The notes below the pieces were generated by a model. That model did no database searches, was not told where the DNA came from, and saw nothing but the letters and a program-made list of their open reading frames with translations. A DNA stretch of 64,000 nucleotides from Nonomuraea jiangxiensis (lineage in GTDB: Bacteria; Actinomycetota; Actinomycetes; Streptosporangiales; Streptosporangiaceae): positions 684,170 to 748,169 of the forward strand of contig NZ_FNDJ01000001.1 in assembly GCF_900099965.1 (NCBI RefSeq). Reading direction: 5' to 3'. Of this stretch, positions 55,725-64,000 are shown in pieces. Each line of letters opens with the position of its first letter. Within the stretch, counting starts at the first letter, position 1. Position numbers and translations under genes: made by a program.

Positions 55725-56528
55725 ATGACCCACCGGATCCTCATCACCGGGGCGGCCGGCCGCATCGGAACGGTGCTGCGCCCGCTGCTGGCCCGGCCCG
55801 GCAGGATCCTGCGGCTGCTCGACATCGCGCCGCTCGGCCCCGCCGCGCCGGGGGAGGAGCACCTGCGGGCCTCCTTCACCGACCAGGACGCCATCGACGA
55901 CGCCTGCCGGGACGTGGACGCGGTCGTGCACCTCGGCGGGCTCGCCGGCGAGGGGCCGTGGGAACGGATCCTGGCGGCCAACGTCGACGGCACCCAGCGG
56001 GTGCTCGAAGCCGTCCGCCGCCGGGGCGTGGCCAAGGTCGTGCTCGCCTCCAGCATCCACGCCGCCGGATTCCTGACCCGGGGCGAGGGCCTCCTTCCGC
56101 CGGACGCGCCGCCGCGTCCCGACACCTTCTACGGTGTCAGCAAGGCGGCGCTCGAAGCCCTCGGCAGCCTCTATCACTCCCGGTTCGGGATCGACGTCAC
56201 CTGCCTGCGGATCGGGGCGTTCCGGCCGCGTCCCCTCGCGCTGCCCGACCTCGCGGTGTGGCTCTCGCACGCGGACGCGGCCCGGCTGTTCGAGGCGTGC
56301 CTGGCCACGCGCCCGCCCGCGTTCCGGATCCTGTGGGGCATCTCGGCCAACACGCGGCGCTGGTGGTCGCTCGCCGAAGGGGAGGCGATCGGCTACCGGC
56401 CACGGGACGACGCCGAGCGCTTCGCGGACGCCATTCCCGGGGCCGAGACCTACGACCCCGCCGATCCCCTCCTCCACCGGGTCGGCGGCACGTTCTGCAC
56501 CGTGCCCCTCGGCCGGCCTCTCAGCTGA
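55725..56528 (+). CDS. udh: Uronate dehydrogenase-like NAD-dependent SDR
   Basis: The 267-residue protein has ILITGAAGRIG and AVVHLGGLAGEGPWERILAAN, then ASSIHAAGF, YGVSKAALE with the catalytic Tyr and Lys, and LRIGAFRPRP. A late ILWGISANTRRWWSLAEGEAIGYRPRDDAERFA matches uronate dehydrogenases. These oxidise D-galacturonate or D-glucuronate to the lactone. ATG 55725 has GGAGG upstream. With the MHS transporter it may form a small uptake-oxidation unit. Confidence 0.8.
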   Translation: MTHRILITGAAGRIGTVLRPLLARPGRILRLLDIAPLGPAAPGEEHLRASFTDQDAIDDACRDVDAVVHLGGLAGEGPWERILAANVDGTQRVLEAVRRRGVAKVVLASSIHAAGFLTRGEGLLPPDAPPRPDTFYGVSKAALEALGSLYHSRFGIDVTCLRIGAFRPRPLALPDLAVWLSHADAARLFEACLATRPPAFRILWGISANTRRWWSLAEGEAIGYRPRDDAERFADAIPGAETYDPADPLLHRVGGTFCTVPLGRPLS

Positions 56529-56547
56529 CCCATCAGCTGACCGAGGA

Positions 56548-57030
56548 CTACTGGAGCCCGGCGCGCACGGACGTGATGCGCTGCGTGTTGAAGCCGAGCC
56601 AGTGCATCCGCCCCACGTAACGGGCGTGCTCGATCTTGACGCAGCGGTCCATGACCACCGTCAGGCCGCCGTCCTCGGCGATCCGCGCGCCCTCCTCGTT
56701 GATCACCCCGAACTGGCACCAGAGCGCACCGGCGTTGATCTCCACGGCCTCCCGCGCGATCCCCGGCAGCGCGTCCGGCGCGCGGAAGACGTTGACGACG
56801 TCCACCGGCACGGGCACGTCCAGCAGGCTCGCGTAGCTGGTCTCGCCGAGGATCTCCGACTCGCGGGGATTGACGGGGATCACGCGGTAGCCGTGCCGCT
56901 TGAGGTAGTAGCCGATGAAGTAGCTGGCCCGCAGCTCGTTGTTGGACAGGCCCACGATCGCGATCGTCCTGGCGGTGTGCAGGACCCGCTGAATCGTCAG
57001 CGCGTCCTGGTAGCGCGCGAGATCGGTCAT
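56548..57030 (-). CDS. CoA-binding domain protein
   Basis: The 160-residue protein has a CoA_binding Rossmann fold: TIAIVGLSNNELRASYFIGYYLKRHGYRVIPVNPRESEILGE, and later VVNVFRAPDALPGIAREAV with ALWCQFGVINEEGARIAEDGGLTVVMDRCVKIEH. Such YccU-like proteins often accompany metY in actinobacteria. It overlaps the metY stop (ATGA), so it belongs to the met operon; the function is unknown. Confidence 0.85.
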   Translation of the reverse strand: MTDLARYQDALTIQRVLHTARTIAIVGLSNNELRASYFIGYYLKRHGYRVIPVNPRESEILGETSYASLLDVPVPVDVVNVFRAPDALPGIAREAVEINAGALWCQFGVINEEGARIAEDGGLTVVMDRCVKIEHARYVGRMHWLGFNTQRITSVRAGLQ

Positions 57031-58364
57031 GCCGTCTGCACCTTCTCTCCCATGGCCGCGGCGACGCGGGCGAAACCCTGCTCCAGGTCCCAGATCAGAT
57101 CCTCGACGGACTCGGTGCCGACCGACAGCCGCACCGATCCCGGCCCCACGCCGGCCGCCCGCAACTCGTCGTCGCTGAGCTGCCGGTGCGTCGTGCTGGC
57201 GGGGTGGATGATCAGGCTCTTCGCGTCGCCGACGTTGGCCAGGTGCGACCAGAGCGTCATGCCGCCGATGAGGCCCTGCCCGCCGGCCCGCCCACCGGCG
57301 CATTCGAAGGAGAACACCGCGCCGGCGCCGAGCGGCAGGTATTTCTCCACCAGCGGCCGGTATTTGCTCCCCGGCAGGCCGGGGTGGCTCACGTTGGAGG
57401 CCAGTTCGTGCGACTCCAGGAACGCCGCGATCGCCAGCGCGTTGTCGACGTGGCGTTCCATCCGCAGCGACAGGGTCTCCAGCCCCTGCAGGAACAGGAA
57501 GGCGTTGAGCGGCGCGAGCGCGGCGCCGAGGTCGCGCAGGGTCTCGGCGCGCAGCTTCATCAGATAGCCGTAGGCCCCGAACGTCTCGTGGAAGCGCAGC
57601 CCGTGGTAGGCCGGTGACGGATCCGCGACCACCGGGAAACGCCCGTTGGACCAGTCGAACGTGCCGGCCTCGACGACGACCCCGCCGATGCTCGTGCCGT
57701 GGCCGCCGATGAACTTGGTGGCCGAGTGGATCACGATGTCGGCGCCCCACTCGATCGGGCGGCACAGGTAGGGCGTCGCGAACGTGTTGTCCACGATCAG
57801 CGGCAGCTCGTGCTCGTGCGCGATGGCCGCCACCGTCTCGATGTCCAGCACGTTGCCGGAGGGGTTACCGATCGTCTCGCCGAAGAACGCCTTGGTGTTG
57901 GGGCGGACCGCCTGCCGCCAGGCGTCCGGGTCGTCGGGATCGACCCACGTCAGCTCCACGTTCATCTTGCGCAGCAGGTGCTTGAGCTGATTGACCGTGC
58001 CGCCGTAGAGGGCCGAGGACGAGACGACGTGGTCGCCCGGCTGCAGCAGCGTGAACAGCGCGGCCGCCTGCGCGGCGATGCCGCTGGCGAAGGCCACCGC
58101 CCCCGCGCCGCCCTCCAGGTTGGCCACCCGCTCCTCGAACACCGCGACGGTCGGGTTCATGATCCGCGAGTAGGTGTTGCCGTATTCCTGGAGGTTGAAG
58201 TACGCCGCCGCGGACTCCGGGTCCTCGAAGACGTAGCTGGTCGTCTGGAAGATCGGCACCGCGCGGGCGCCGGTGTTCGGGTCGGGGCGCTGCCCGGCGT
58301 GCAGTTGCCGGGTCTCGAACCCGAACGCGCGGGCTTGCTCGGCACGGGATGGCTGGTCGGTCAC
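57027..58364 (-). CDS. metY: O-acetylhomoserine sulfhydrylase (MetY)
   Basis: The 445-residue PLP enzyme has FETRQLHAGQRPDPNTGARAVPIFQTTSYVF at the start, ETIGNPSGNVLDI, and the PLP lysine in SATKFIGGHG. It converts O-acetylhomoserine plus sulfide to homocysteine. GTG 58364 with a GGAAGAGAG upstream is used. It follows metX by 19 bp, completing the direct sulfhydrylation route. Confidence 0.93.
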   Translation of the reverse strand: MTDQPSRAEQARAFGFETRQLHAGQRPDPNTGARAVPIFQTTSYVFEDPESAAAYFNLQEYGNTYSRIMNPTVAVFEERVANLEGGAGAVAFASGIAAQAAALFTLLQPGDHVVSSSALYGGTVNQLKHLLRKMNVELTWVDPDDPDAWRQAVRPNTKAFFGETIGNPSGNVLDIETVAAIAHEHELPLIVDNTFATPYLCRPIEWGADIVIHSATKFIGGHGTSIGGVVVEAGTFDWSNGRFPVVADPSPAYHGLRFHETFGAYGYLMKLRAETLRDLGAALAPLNAFLFLQGLETLSLRMERHVDNALAIAAFLESHELASNVSHPGLPGSKYRPLVEKYLPLGAGAVFSFECAGGRAGGQGLIGGMTLWSHLANVGDAKSLIIHPASTTHRQLSDDELRAAGVGPGSVRLSVGTESVEDLIWDLEQGFARVAAAMGEKVQTA

Positions 58365-58383
58365 GAAGCTCTCTTCCTCGATG

Positions 58384-59595
58384 TCATGCGGGCCCGTCTT
58401 GGGCCAGGAACCGGCGGATGATGGGAGTCTGCCGCGCTTCCTCCAGCAAGAAGCAGTCGTGGCCGTACATCGCCTCGATCACGTGGGACTCGACCGGCTT
58501 GCCGAGGCTCTTGAGCGCCTCCTCGATCTCCTCCGACGCGGCGGGCGGGTAGAGCCAGTCGGAGCTGAACGCGATCAGCAGCGTCCGCGCGGAGACGCCT
58601 TCGAGCGCCCGCGCGAGCGATCCGCCGCCGTGCTGCCGTGCGAGGTCGAAATACGTCAGCGCGCGTGAGGTGTAGAGGTAGGTGTTGGCGTCGAAGCGCT
58701 TGACGAACGAGTCGGCCTGGTGGCGCAGATAGCTCTCCACCTCGAACTCCGGCTTGTCGATCGTGTAGCGGATGTCGTCGGCGAACTGCAGGCGCCGGCC
58801 GAACTTCTCGGTCAGCGCGGGCGCGGACAGGTAGGTGACGTGGCCGACCATCCGCGCCACGCCCATGCCGGCGTCGGGCGCGCTGCCCGTGCCGTGGTAG
58901 CGGCCGCCCTGCCAGGCCGGGTCGCGCATGATCGCCTCTCGCGCGATCGCGTTCCAGGCCACCCCCTGGGGGTGGAGGGCGTGCGTGCTGGCGATCGACA
59001 CGACGGCGTCGACCTGGTCGGGGAACAGGATCGCCCACTCCATCGCCTGCATCCCGCCGAGCGAGCCCCCGGCCACCGCCGCGAGCCGTTCGATGCCCAG
59101 CTCGTCAAGGAACGCGCGCTGGGTCCGCACCATGTCGGAGACCGTGATCACGGGGAAGTCGGGCCCGTAGGGACGGCCCGTCGCCGGATCGATCGAGGAC
59201 GGCCCCGTCGTGCCACGGCAGCCGCCGAGCAGGTTGGTGGAGACGACGAAGTAGCGGTCGGTGTCGAATGCCTTGCCGGGGCCGATCATCCCGTCCCACC
59301 AGCCGAGCCCCTTGCGGCTCACGCCGTCGCGGTCCTCGGATCCGAACCCGTCGCGCGTGCTCTCCTCGGGCGGCGCCTTCGCGAACCCCGCGGCGTGGGC
59401 GTCGCCGCTGAGCGCGTGGCAGACCAGGATGACGTTGTCGCGCGCGGGTGAGAGGACGCCGTAGGTCTCGTACGCCACACGGACGGGGTGCAACTCCCGC
59501 CCGCAGTCGAGCCGGATCGGTCGTGGCAGGTCGAGATACTGCGTCTCGACCGTGCCGACTGAGCCGGGAGAGAGCGTCGGGGCGGGCTGTGACAT
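58384..59595 (-). CDS. metX: Homoserine O-acetyltransferase (MetX)
   Basis: The 403-residue alpha/beta-hydrolase-fold enzyme has the nucleophile in GGSLGGMQAMEWA, NLLGGCRGTTGPSSIDP and a C-terminal YGHDCFLLEE with the catalytic His. It acetylates homoserine from acetyl-CoA for methionine synthesis. ATG 59595 is the start. It heads the metX-metY-CoA-binding operon. No SAM riboswitch-like leader is visible; the -10 box is almost at the start codon. Confidence 0.93.
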   Translation of the reverse strand: MSQPAPTLSPGSVGTVETQYLDLPRPIRLDCGRELHPVRVAYETYGVLSPARDNVILVCHALSGDAHAAGFAKAPPEESTRDGFGSEDRDGVSRKGLGWWDGMIGPGKAFDTDRYFVVSTNLLGGCRGTTGPSSIDPATGRPYGPDFPVITVSDMVRTQRAFLDELGIERLAAVAGGSLGGMQAMEWAILFPDQVDAVVSIASTHALHPQGVAWNAIAREAIMRDPAWQGGRYHGTGSAPDAGMGVARMVGHVTYLSAPALTEKFGRRLQFADDIRYTIDKPEFEVESYLRHQADSFVKRFDANTYLYTSRALTYFDLARQHGGGSLARALEGVSARTLLIAFSSDWLYPPAASEEIEEALKSLGKPVESHVIEAMYGHDCFLLEEARQTPIIRRFLAQDGPA

Positions 59596-59603
59596 GGAGC
59601 TAT

Positions 59604-59609
59604 GTTATA
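59604..59609 (-). promoter_or_regulatory. -10 element implying leaderless metX mRNA
   Basis: On the minus strand TATAAC lies 8 nt before the metX ATG at 59595. No Shine-Dalgarno-like sequence fits in that gap, so transcription would begin at or just before the start codon. A -35 box at standard distance is not obvious. Confidence 0.5.
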
Positions 59610-59665
59610 GCCCGCCCCGGCTCCTGGCCCTGTCGACTATTACTACCAGAAATGTGGGCATTGTC

Positions 59666-60601
59666 TCAGTCGGGATCCCCGGAGGCGCGGTGGCGGGCGT
59701 GGGCGTCCGCGAGCACGCCACCGACCTCGGCCGTGCTGATGAGCACCGCCATGTTCGCCTGCGCGGTACGCCCGCCGGTGACCTCGTCCACGGCCCGCAT
59801 CAGGTATTTCGTGATGGCGTTGCCCGTGACGCCGTCCCGCTCGGCGGCGGCCAGCGCCTCCCGCACGGCCGCCTCGGCCACGGCGGAGTCCACCGCGTCC
59901 TCGGCCCGGGGCGGGGTGGTGATGACCACGGCGCCCTCGTTGCCCGCCGCCCAGTGGTTCTCGACGACGCGGGCGATGACCTCGGGCTCGTCGACGCGGT
60001 GCGGGCTGCGCAGGCCGCTGGAGGCGCAGTAGAAGGCCGGGAAGTCGTCCGACCGGTACGACACCAGCGGCACGCCCTGCGTCTCCAGGTACTCCAGCGT
60101 CAGCCCGAGATCGAGGATGTTCTTGGCCCCGGCGCAGACCACCGCCACCTTCGAGCGGGTGAACTGGACGAGGTCGGCCGAGACGTCCATCGTGGCCTGC
60201 GCGCCCCGGTGCACGCCGCCGATGCCCGCGGAGGCGAAGAACGGGATGCCCGCGAGCGCGGCGGCGACGAGGGAGGAGGCCACGGTGGTGGCGCCGAGCC
60301 CGCCCCGCGCCAGCACCACCGGCAGGTCCCTGCTGCTGACCTTCGGGATCCCGGCGGTCGAGGCGAACCGCTCGATGTCGGCCGCGCCCATGCCGATCAG
60401 CAGCCGGCCCCCGTCCACCCCGATCGTCGCCGGCACCGCCCCGCCGGCCCTGACCGCGGCCTCCACCTTGGCGGCGGTGGCGGCGTTGTCCGGGTACGGC
60501 AGGCCGTGCGTGATCACGTTCGACTCCAGCGCCACCACAGCCCGCCCGCCGGCCAGCGCCTCGGCCACCTCCTCGGCGACCACCAGGGGGATGCCGCTCA
60601 A
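59666..60601 (-). CDS. indA: IndA-like pseudouridine-5'-phosphate glycosidase
   Basis: The 311-residue protein is of the PsuG family: [16 protein letters not shown] with E26, [13 protein letters not shown] and [11 protein letters not shown] with the Schiff-base-type K160. PsuG-like proteins named IndA accompany indigoidine synthetases. It uses TTG 60601, which overlaps the stop of the tautomerase (TTGA), so it is coupled to the NRPS operon. Its role in pigment chemistry is unclear; IndA may act on a glycosylated or ribosylated intermediate. Confidence 0.88.
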   Translation of the reverse strand: MSGIPLVVAEEVAEALAGGRAVVALESNVITHGLPYPDNAATAAKVEAAVRAGGAVPATIGVDGGRLLIGMGAADIERFASTAGIPKVSSRDLPVVLARGGLGATTVASSLVAAALAGIPFFASAGIGGVHRGAQATMDVSADLVQFTRSKVAVVCAGAKNILDLGLTLEYLETQGVPLVSYRSDDFPAFYCASSGLRSPHRVDEPEVIARVVENHWAAGNEGAVVITTPPRAEDAVDSAVAEAAVREALAAAERDGVTGNAITKYLMRAVDEVTGGRTAQANMAVLISTAEVGGVLADAHARHRASGDPD

Positions 60602-60828
60602 CTGCGGTACTCCGGAGTCTTGATCAGCTCGTCGGGCCGGCCGGCGATCCGCGGCTCGTACACGGTGGCGGTCCAGTCACCCGGCTCCACCGGTTCGAGC
60701 GCGATCGACACGGCCCCCTCGTAGGTGCCGAACTGCTCCACGACGAGCGCGGTCAGCGTGTCGGCCAGGCGCCGCCGCTGCTCCGGGCCGAGGTCGAGCG
60801 GGAAGTGCTGGATGGTGATGTGCGGCAT
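60598..60828 (-). CDS. 4-oxalocrotonate tautomerase-like protein
   Basis: The 76-residue protein starts [26 protein letters not shown], so after Met removal it has the catalytic Pro1 of the tautomerase superfamily. Its ATG shares one base with the stop of the NRPS (TGATG), and its stop overlaps the indA start. Position suggests that it tautomerises the aminopyridone product of the synthetase; that is inference, since this gene is not a standard member I know of in indigoidine loci. Confidence 0.82.
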   Translation of the reverse strand: MPHITIQHFPLDLGPEQRRRLADTLTALVVEQFGTYEGAVSIALEPVEPGDWTATVYEPRIAGRPDELIKTPEYRS

Positions 60829-63800
60829 CACAACTCCTTCATGGTCGTGCGGACGGCCCGGGCCAGTTCGGCGACGCCGGGCTCCCTGAGCGCGCCGTAG
60901 TGGTCGGCGGCCAGCTCGATCACCGTTCCGCCGACGTCCGGCTGGTGGTCCCCAGCGGCCGTGATGACGGTCACCGGCGCGGCCAGGCCGCCGAACGTGT
61001 ACGGGAAGGCGTAGGTCCTGGCCACCAGGCGGGCGATCCGGCGGATCAGCGGCCGGTCCAGCGCGGGCAGCAGGTGGTGCACGAAGCCGGTGAAGCTCTC
61101 CTCGTCCTCGGCCACCGCCAGGCAGCGCTCCAGGCCGGGGCCGGAGACCGTGCCGGTGAAGACGGAGTGCAGGATCGTCACGTACTCGGGGTTGGCGTAC
61201 GACGCCTCGCGCTCCCGGGGCCCGGCCGCCACCCTGGGATTGCCGGGGCACATCAGCACGACCCCGTCCACCCGCTCGCCGGCCGCTTCCAGCTGCCTGG
61301 CCGTCTCGAAGGCGACGCGCGCGCCGAAGGAGTACCCCCACAACGTGTACGGCCCCTCCGGCTGGACGCGCCGGATCTCGGCCACGTCGGCGGCGGCCAT
61401 CTCGCCGATCGACGGGTAGGGCTCCTCGCCGGGGTTCAGCCCGTACGCCTGGATGCCGTAGAACGGCCGGTCGTGTGTGCTGTGGCGGGCCAGCAGGCGC
61501 AGGTTCATCGGGTAGCCGCCGAGCCCGGGCCAGCAGAACACCGGCCGGCCCTCCGCGACGTGCCCCAGCGACACCAGCCGCGAGGACGGCGCCGCCCGTT
61601 TGCCGTCGATGCGCGCCGCCAGCTCGATCAGCGTCGGGGACTCGAACAGCACCTGGAACGGCATCCGCGTGCCGAACTCCCGGTTGACGCGGTTGATCAG
61701 CGCCATCGCGGTCAGCGAGTTGCCGCCGGCGACGAAGAAGTCGTCCGTCGCCGACACCCTCTCGTACTTCAGCACCTTCCCCCACGCCCCGGCCAGCCAG
61801 CGCTCGGTCCTGGTGGCGGGCGCCGTGTATGGACCGGCCGGGCGCGGGCGGGCCCGGGTCCGCAGCTCGGCGGCGTCCACCTTGCCGTTCGCCGTGAGCG
61901 GCAGCGCGTCCACGAGCAGCACCCGGTTGGGCAGCATGTAGTCGGGCAGCAGCCGGGCCAGCTCCTCCTTGATCAACTCGGCGGGGCCCTTCATGTGCAC
62001 CGCGTCCTCGCGCATGTCCTCGCCCGCGACCTGCTCGGCGCTGACCCGGCCGCCCAGGGCGAAGTACATCGCCTGCGGGGCGGCCAGTCCCGCGCCTTCC
62101 AGGATCTGCTCCACGCGCCGCGCCGCGGGCATCGGGTGGCCGCTCTTCGAGCTGTATCCCGACGACATCAGGCCCAGGCCGAGGCCGTTGCGCTGCAGGT
62201 GGTGCAGCCGGGCCCCCAGCACCACGTACGCCAGCCACGGCCGCGTGCCCCTGGCCAGCAGGGCGACGCCGAAGGAGGCGCGGTCGTACACCTGCTGGTT
62301 GATCGCCACGACGTGCCGGCGCAGGACGAGCTCGCCGGAGACCGGCTCCAGAGCGCCGTCGTGGTGCCGGTACCAGCCCGCCGGCAGGCCCGTCACGCGG
62401 CCGGGGTGCGCCTGCACAAAGACCTCGACGTCGTCGGCGCGGGGCGAGCCGTCGCGCGGCCCGATCTCGAACGTGCCGACGTAGTGGTCGCCGGGCTCGA
62501 CGTTCAGCCGCTCCCGGACGGAGGCGATGCGGTCCACCGGCCGGATGTCCAGCCCGTACCCGGGCAGCACGTCCTCGAAGACGCCCAGCATGTGGCCGGC
62601 CTCGAATTCGAGGACCTCGTGCACGTTCTCCCGGTAGACCGGCTCGATCGCCGCCCGCCTGCCGGACAGGTGCACCAGCAGGCGCCTCCCCTCGGGCAGC
62701 CGGGCCGGGCCGAGCCGGACCAGGGAGTGGTCCACGGGATGGTAGTAGTACAGTCCCGCCGCCAGGCCGGTCATGCCCGCGGTCTCGACGTAGAGCTGGG
62801 TCGCGTACAGGGCGCCCGGTGAAGCGTAGGCGTACTTGGGCAGCAGCCGCTGGTCGCTGCGGAACTGGCCGAACCAGCGCAGGATCCGCCCGAGCTCGCC
62901 GAAGGAGAGCCCGTCGAGGTCGCGAGCGCCCGCCCCGGCCGGCCCGGAGCAGGCGAGCAGCGCCAGCAGGTGCCCGCGGTTGACCGATCCGCCCTCGTAG
63001 AACCGGTAGGTCTTGCGGGCGAAGGCCGCCTGTCGCAGCTCGGGCGGCTCCTGCCGGTCCGGCAGCGGCACCGCCTCCAGCCCGGCCAGGTCCGGCCGCA
63101 GGCCCGCGTCGGCGAGCTGCGCCCGCACCTGCCGCCGGTCGGCCTTGGACATGTGGTGGGCCGAGCCGTGGCTCTGGTCCATCAGGGCGGCTTCCTGCGG
63201 GTTCAGCTCGGCGCACACCACCAGCTGCGGCGCCTGGGTCCGCTCGTCGGTCACGACGACGGCCGCCGCCCGCCGTACCCAGCTGTGCCGCTCGGCGGCC
63301 CTGGCCACCTCGCCCAGCTCGATCCGGTGGCCGCGTAACTTGACCTGGTCGTCCGCGCGGCCGGCGAACTGGAGGGTGCCGTCGGGGTTCCAGTACGCCA
63401 GGTCGCCGGTGCGGTAGAGCCGCTGGGTCGGGATGAACGGCGAGGGGATGAACCGCTCCCTGGTCTGCTCGGGCCGGTTCAGGTAGCCCCGGGCGAGCTG
63501 GGCGCCGCCGATGTACAGCTCGCCGGTTTCCCCGATGTCCACCGGGGCGAGGTTCTCGTCCAGGACGAAGCAGTGGGTGTTGTCCACCGGCACGCCGATG
63601 GGGAGCGTCTCGTTGCCCTGGGCGGCCGTCTCGGGGTTGATGACGTGCGCGGTGGCGTTGATCGTGCACTCGGTGGGGCCGTACAGGTTGATCAGGGACG
63701 TGCCGGGCAGCGTGCCGAAGAACTGCGTGACCAGCCGCCTGGGCAGGGCCTCGCCGCCGGAGAAGACCCGGGTGAGCGCGGCGCAGCGGGTCAGGCCGCC

Positions 63801-64000
63801 GGTGTCGATGAGCGCTTCGAGCAGCGTCGGCACGCACTGGAGCGTGGTGACGTCGTACGCGACCATGGCGTCGATGAGCGCCTCCGGGTCGCGGTGGCCG
63901 CCCACCGGGGCCGTGACCACCCGCGCGCCGAAGGCCGGGGCCAGGATCTCCCACTGGGCGGCGTCGAAGCTCGCCGGGGTCTTCTGCAGGATCGTGGTGC
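60828..64000 (-). CDS. indC: Indigoidine-synthetase-like NRPS (A-Ox-T-TE), 5' end outside window
   Basis: The visible ~1057 residues begin inside an adenylation domain (LQKTPASFDAAQWE; then INLYGPTEC, LYRTGD and FAGRADDQVKLRGHRIELGEV). A SagB-type FMN oxidase follows (from about FARKTYRFYEGG to ALGGRVS), inserted before A10 (LPLTANGKVD). Next come a carrier domain with the phosphopantetheine Ser in GGNSLTAM and a thioesterase with GYSFG. This A-Ox-T-TE order is that of indigoidine synthetases, which turn two L-glutamines into the blue pigment. The start lies beyond base 64000. Confidence 0.9.
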   Translation of the reverse strand, partial: TTILQKTPASFDAAQWEILAPAFGARVVTAPVGGHRDPEALIDAMVAYDVTTLQCVPTLLEALIDTGGLTRCAALTRVFSGGEALPRRLVTQFFGTLPGTSLINLYGPTECTINATAHVINPETAAQGNETLPIGVPVDNTHCFVLDENLAPVDIGETGELYIGGAQLARGYLNRPEQTRERFIPSPFIPTQRLYRTGDLAYWNPDGTLQFAGRADDQVKLRGHRIELGEVARAAERHSWVRRAAAVVVTDERTQAPQLVVCAELNPQEAALMDQSHGSAHHMSKADRRQVRAQLADAGLRPDLAGLEAVPLPDRQEPPELRQAAFARKTYRFYEGGSVNRGHLLALLACSGPAGAGARDLDGLSFGELGRILRWFGQFRSDQRLLPKYAYASPGALYATQLYVETAGMTGLAAGLYYYHPVDHSLVRLGPARLPEGRRLLVHLSGRRAAIEPVYRENVHEVLEFEAGHMLGVFEDVLPGYGLDIRPVDRIASVRERLNVEPGDHYVGTFEIGPRDGSPRADDVEVFVQAHPGRVTGLPAGWYRHHDGALEPVSGELVLRRHVVAINQQVYDRASFGVALLARGTRPWLAYVVLGARLHHLQRNGLGLGLMSSGYSSKSGHPMPAARRVEQILEGAGLAAPQAMYFALGGRVSAEQVAGEDMREDAVHMKGPAELIKEELARLLPDYMLPNRVLLVDALPLTANGKVDAAELRTRARPRPAGPYTAPATRTERWLAGAWGKVLKYERVSATDDFFVAGGNSLTAMALINRVNREFGTRMPFQVLFESPTLIELAARIDGKRAAPSSRLVSLGHVAEGRPVFCWPGLGGYPMNLRLLARHSTHDRPFYGIQAYGLNPGEEPYPSIGEMAAADVAEIRRVQPEGPYTLWGYSFGARVAFETARQLEAAGERVDGVVLMCPGNPRVAAGPREREASYANPEYVTILHSVFTGTVSGPGLERCLAVAEDEESFTGFVHHLLPALDRPLIRRIARLVARTYAFPYTFGGLAAPVTVITAAGDHQPDVGGTVIELAADHYGALREPGVAELARAVRTTMKEL

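Noticed and set aside
59596..59665. SAM riboswitch before metX
   Set aside because: There are only 70 bp to the next gene and a -10 element sits 8 nt from the start codon, leaving no room for an aptamer.

Overview
The window is a very GC-rich actinobacterial chromosome segment, most like Streptosporangiales (Nonomuraea / Streptosporangium type). Signs are frequent GTG and some TTG starts, ATGA stop/start overlaps, two Methyltransf_19 (DUF574) methyltransferases, secreted LVIVD-repeat proteins, many TetR/LysR/LuxR regulators, a Ser/Thr kinase, a bacterial hopanoid locus and, at the right edge, an NRPS. No rRNA, tRNA, CRISPR array or intact insertion sequence was found. The genus is inferred from gene content only.

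Layout. 1-8 kb: a truncated TetR gene; a repeat-filled decayed stretch with an alpha/beta hydrolase remnant; an XRE regulator; two tiny genes; a Methyltransf_19 enzyme; a DUF305 lipoprotein; a secreted LVIVD protein; a lipoprotein; and an aldo/keto reductase divergent from a TetR gene around a palindromic operator. 8.9-11.7 kb: an S9 peptidase and an SDR. 11.7-23.3 kb: the hopanoid locus, all on the minus strand except one gene. It holds hpnD, a DMT transporter, a polysaccharide deacetylase, hpnC, hpnE, a polyprenyl diphosphate synthase, shc, an hpnG-ispH fusion and hpnH. One plus-strand glycosyltransferase is embedded in it, and its start overlaps the start of the deacetylase. 23.5-27 kb: a Ser/Thr kinase, and a LysR / metallo-beta-lactamase-fold pair around a perfect inverted repeat. 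27-32.3 kb: a second LVIVD protein and a copper-handling set (CopC-CopD fusion, unknown lipoprotein, YcnI/DUF1775). 32.3-37.5 kb: folE, a cysteine-containing SufR-like regulator, a ferredoxin-reductase-like flavoprotein, and a GPH symporter with a ChbG/YdjC deacetylase. 37.5-43.9 kb: a second Methyltransf_19 enzyme, two truncated genes fused tail to tail (sodium:solute symporter and kduI), a phosphate transporter with a small partner, a FAD/Rieske oxidoreductase, a hemerythrin fragment, a Nudix hydrolase and a CsbD protein.

44.0-51.5 kb is an aromatic-catabolic divergon. The minus arm reads metF-like, ligA, ligB, alpha/beta hydrolase, muconolactone-isomerase-like. The plus arm reads galB-like, ligK/galC-like, ligM-like. 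An aldehyde dehydrogenase faces the plus arm across a strong shared terminator. Together they outline tetrahydrofolate-dependent O-demethylation of methoxylated aromatic acids followed by 4,5-extradiol cleavage to pyruvate and oxaloacetate, best fitting the gallate / 3-O-methylgallate branch. The galB-like gene has an in-frame internal deletion.

51.9-64 kb: a two-component system, an MHS-family transporter, a uronate-dehydrogenase-like enzyme, a CoA-binding protein with metY and metX, and the 3' half of an indigoidine-synthetase-like NRPS (A domain with inserted oxidase, T, TE). The NRPS is translationally coupled to a small tautomerase and an IndA/PsuG glycosidase.
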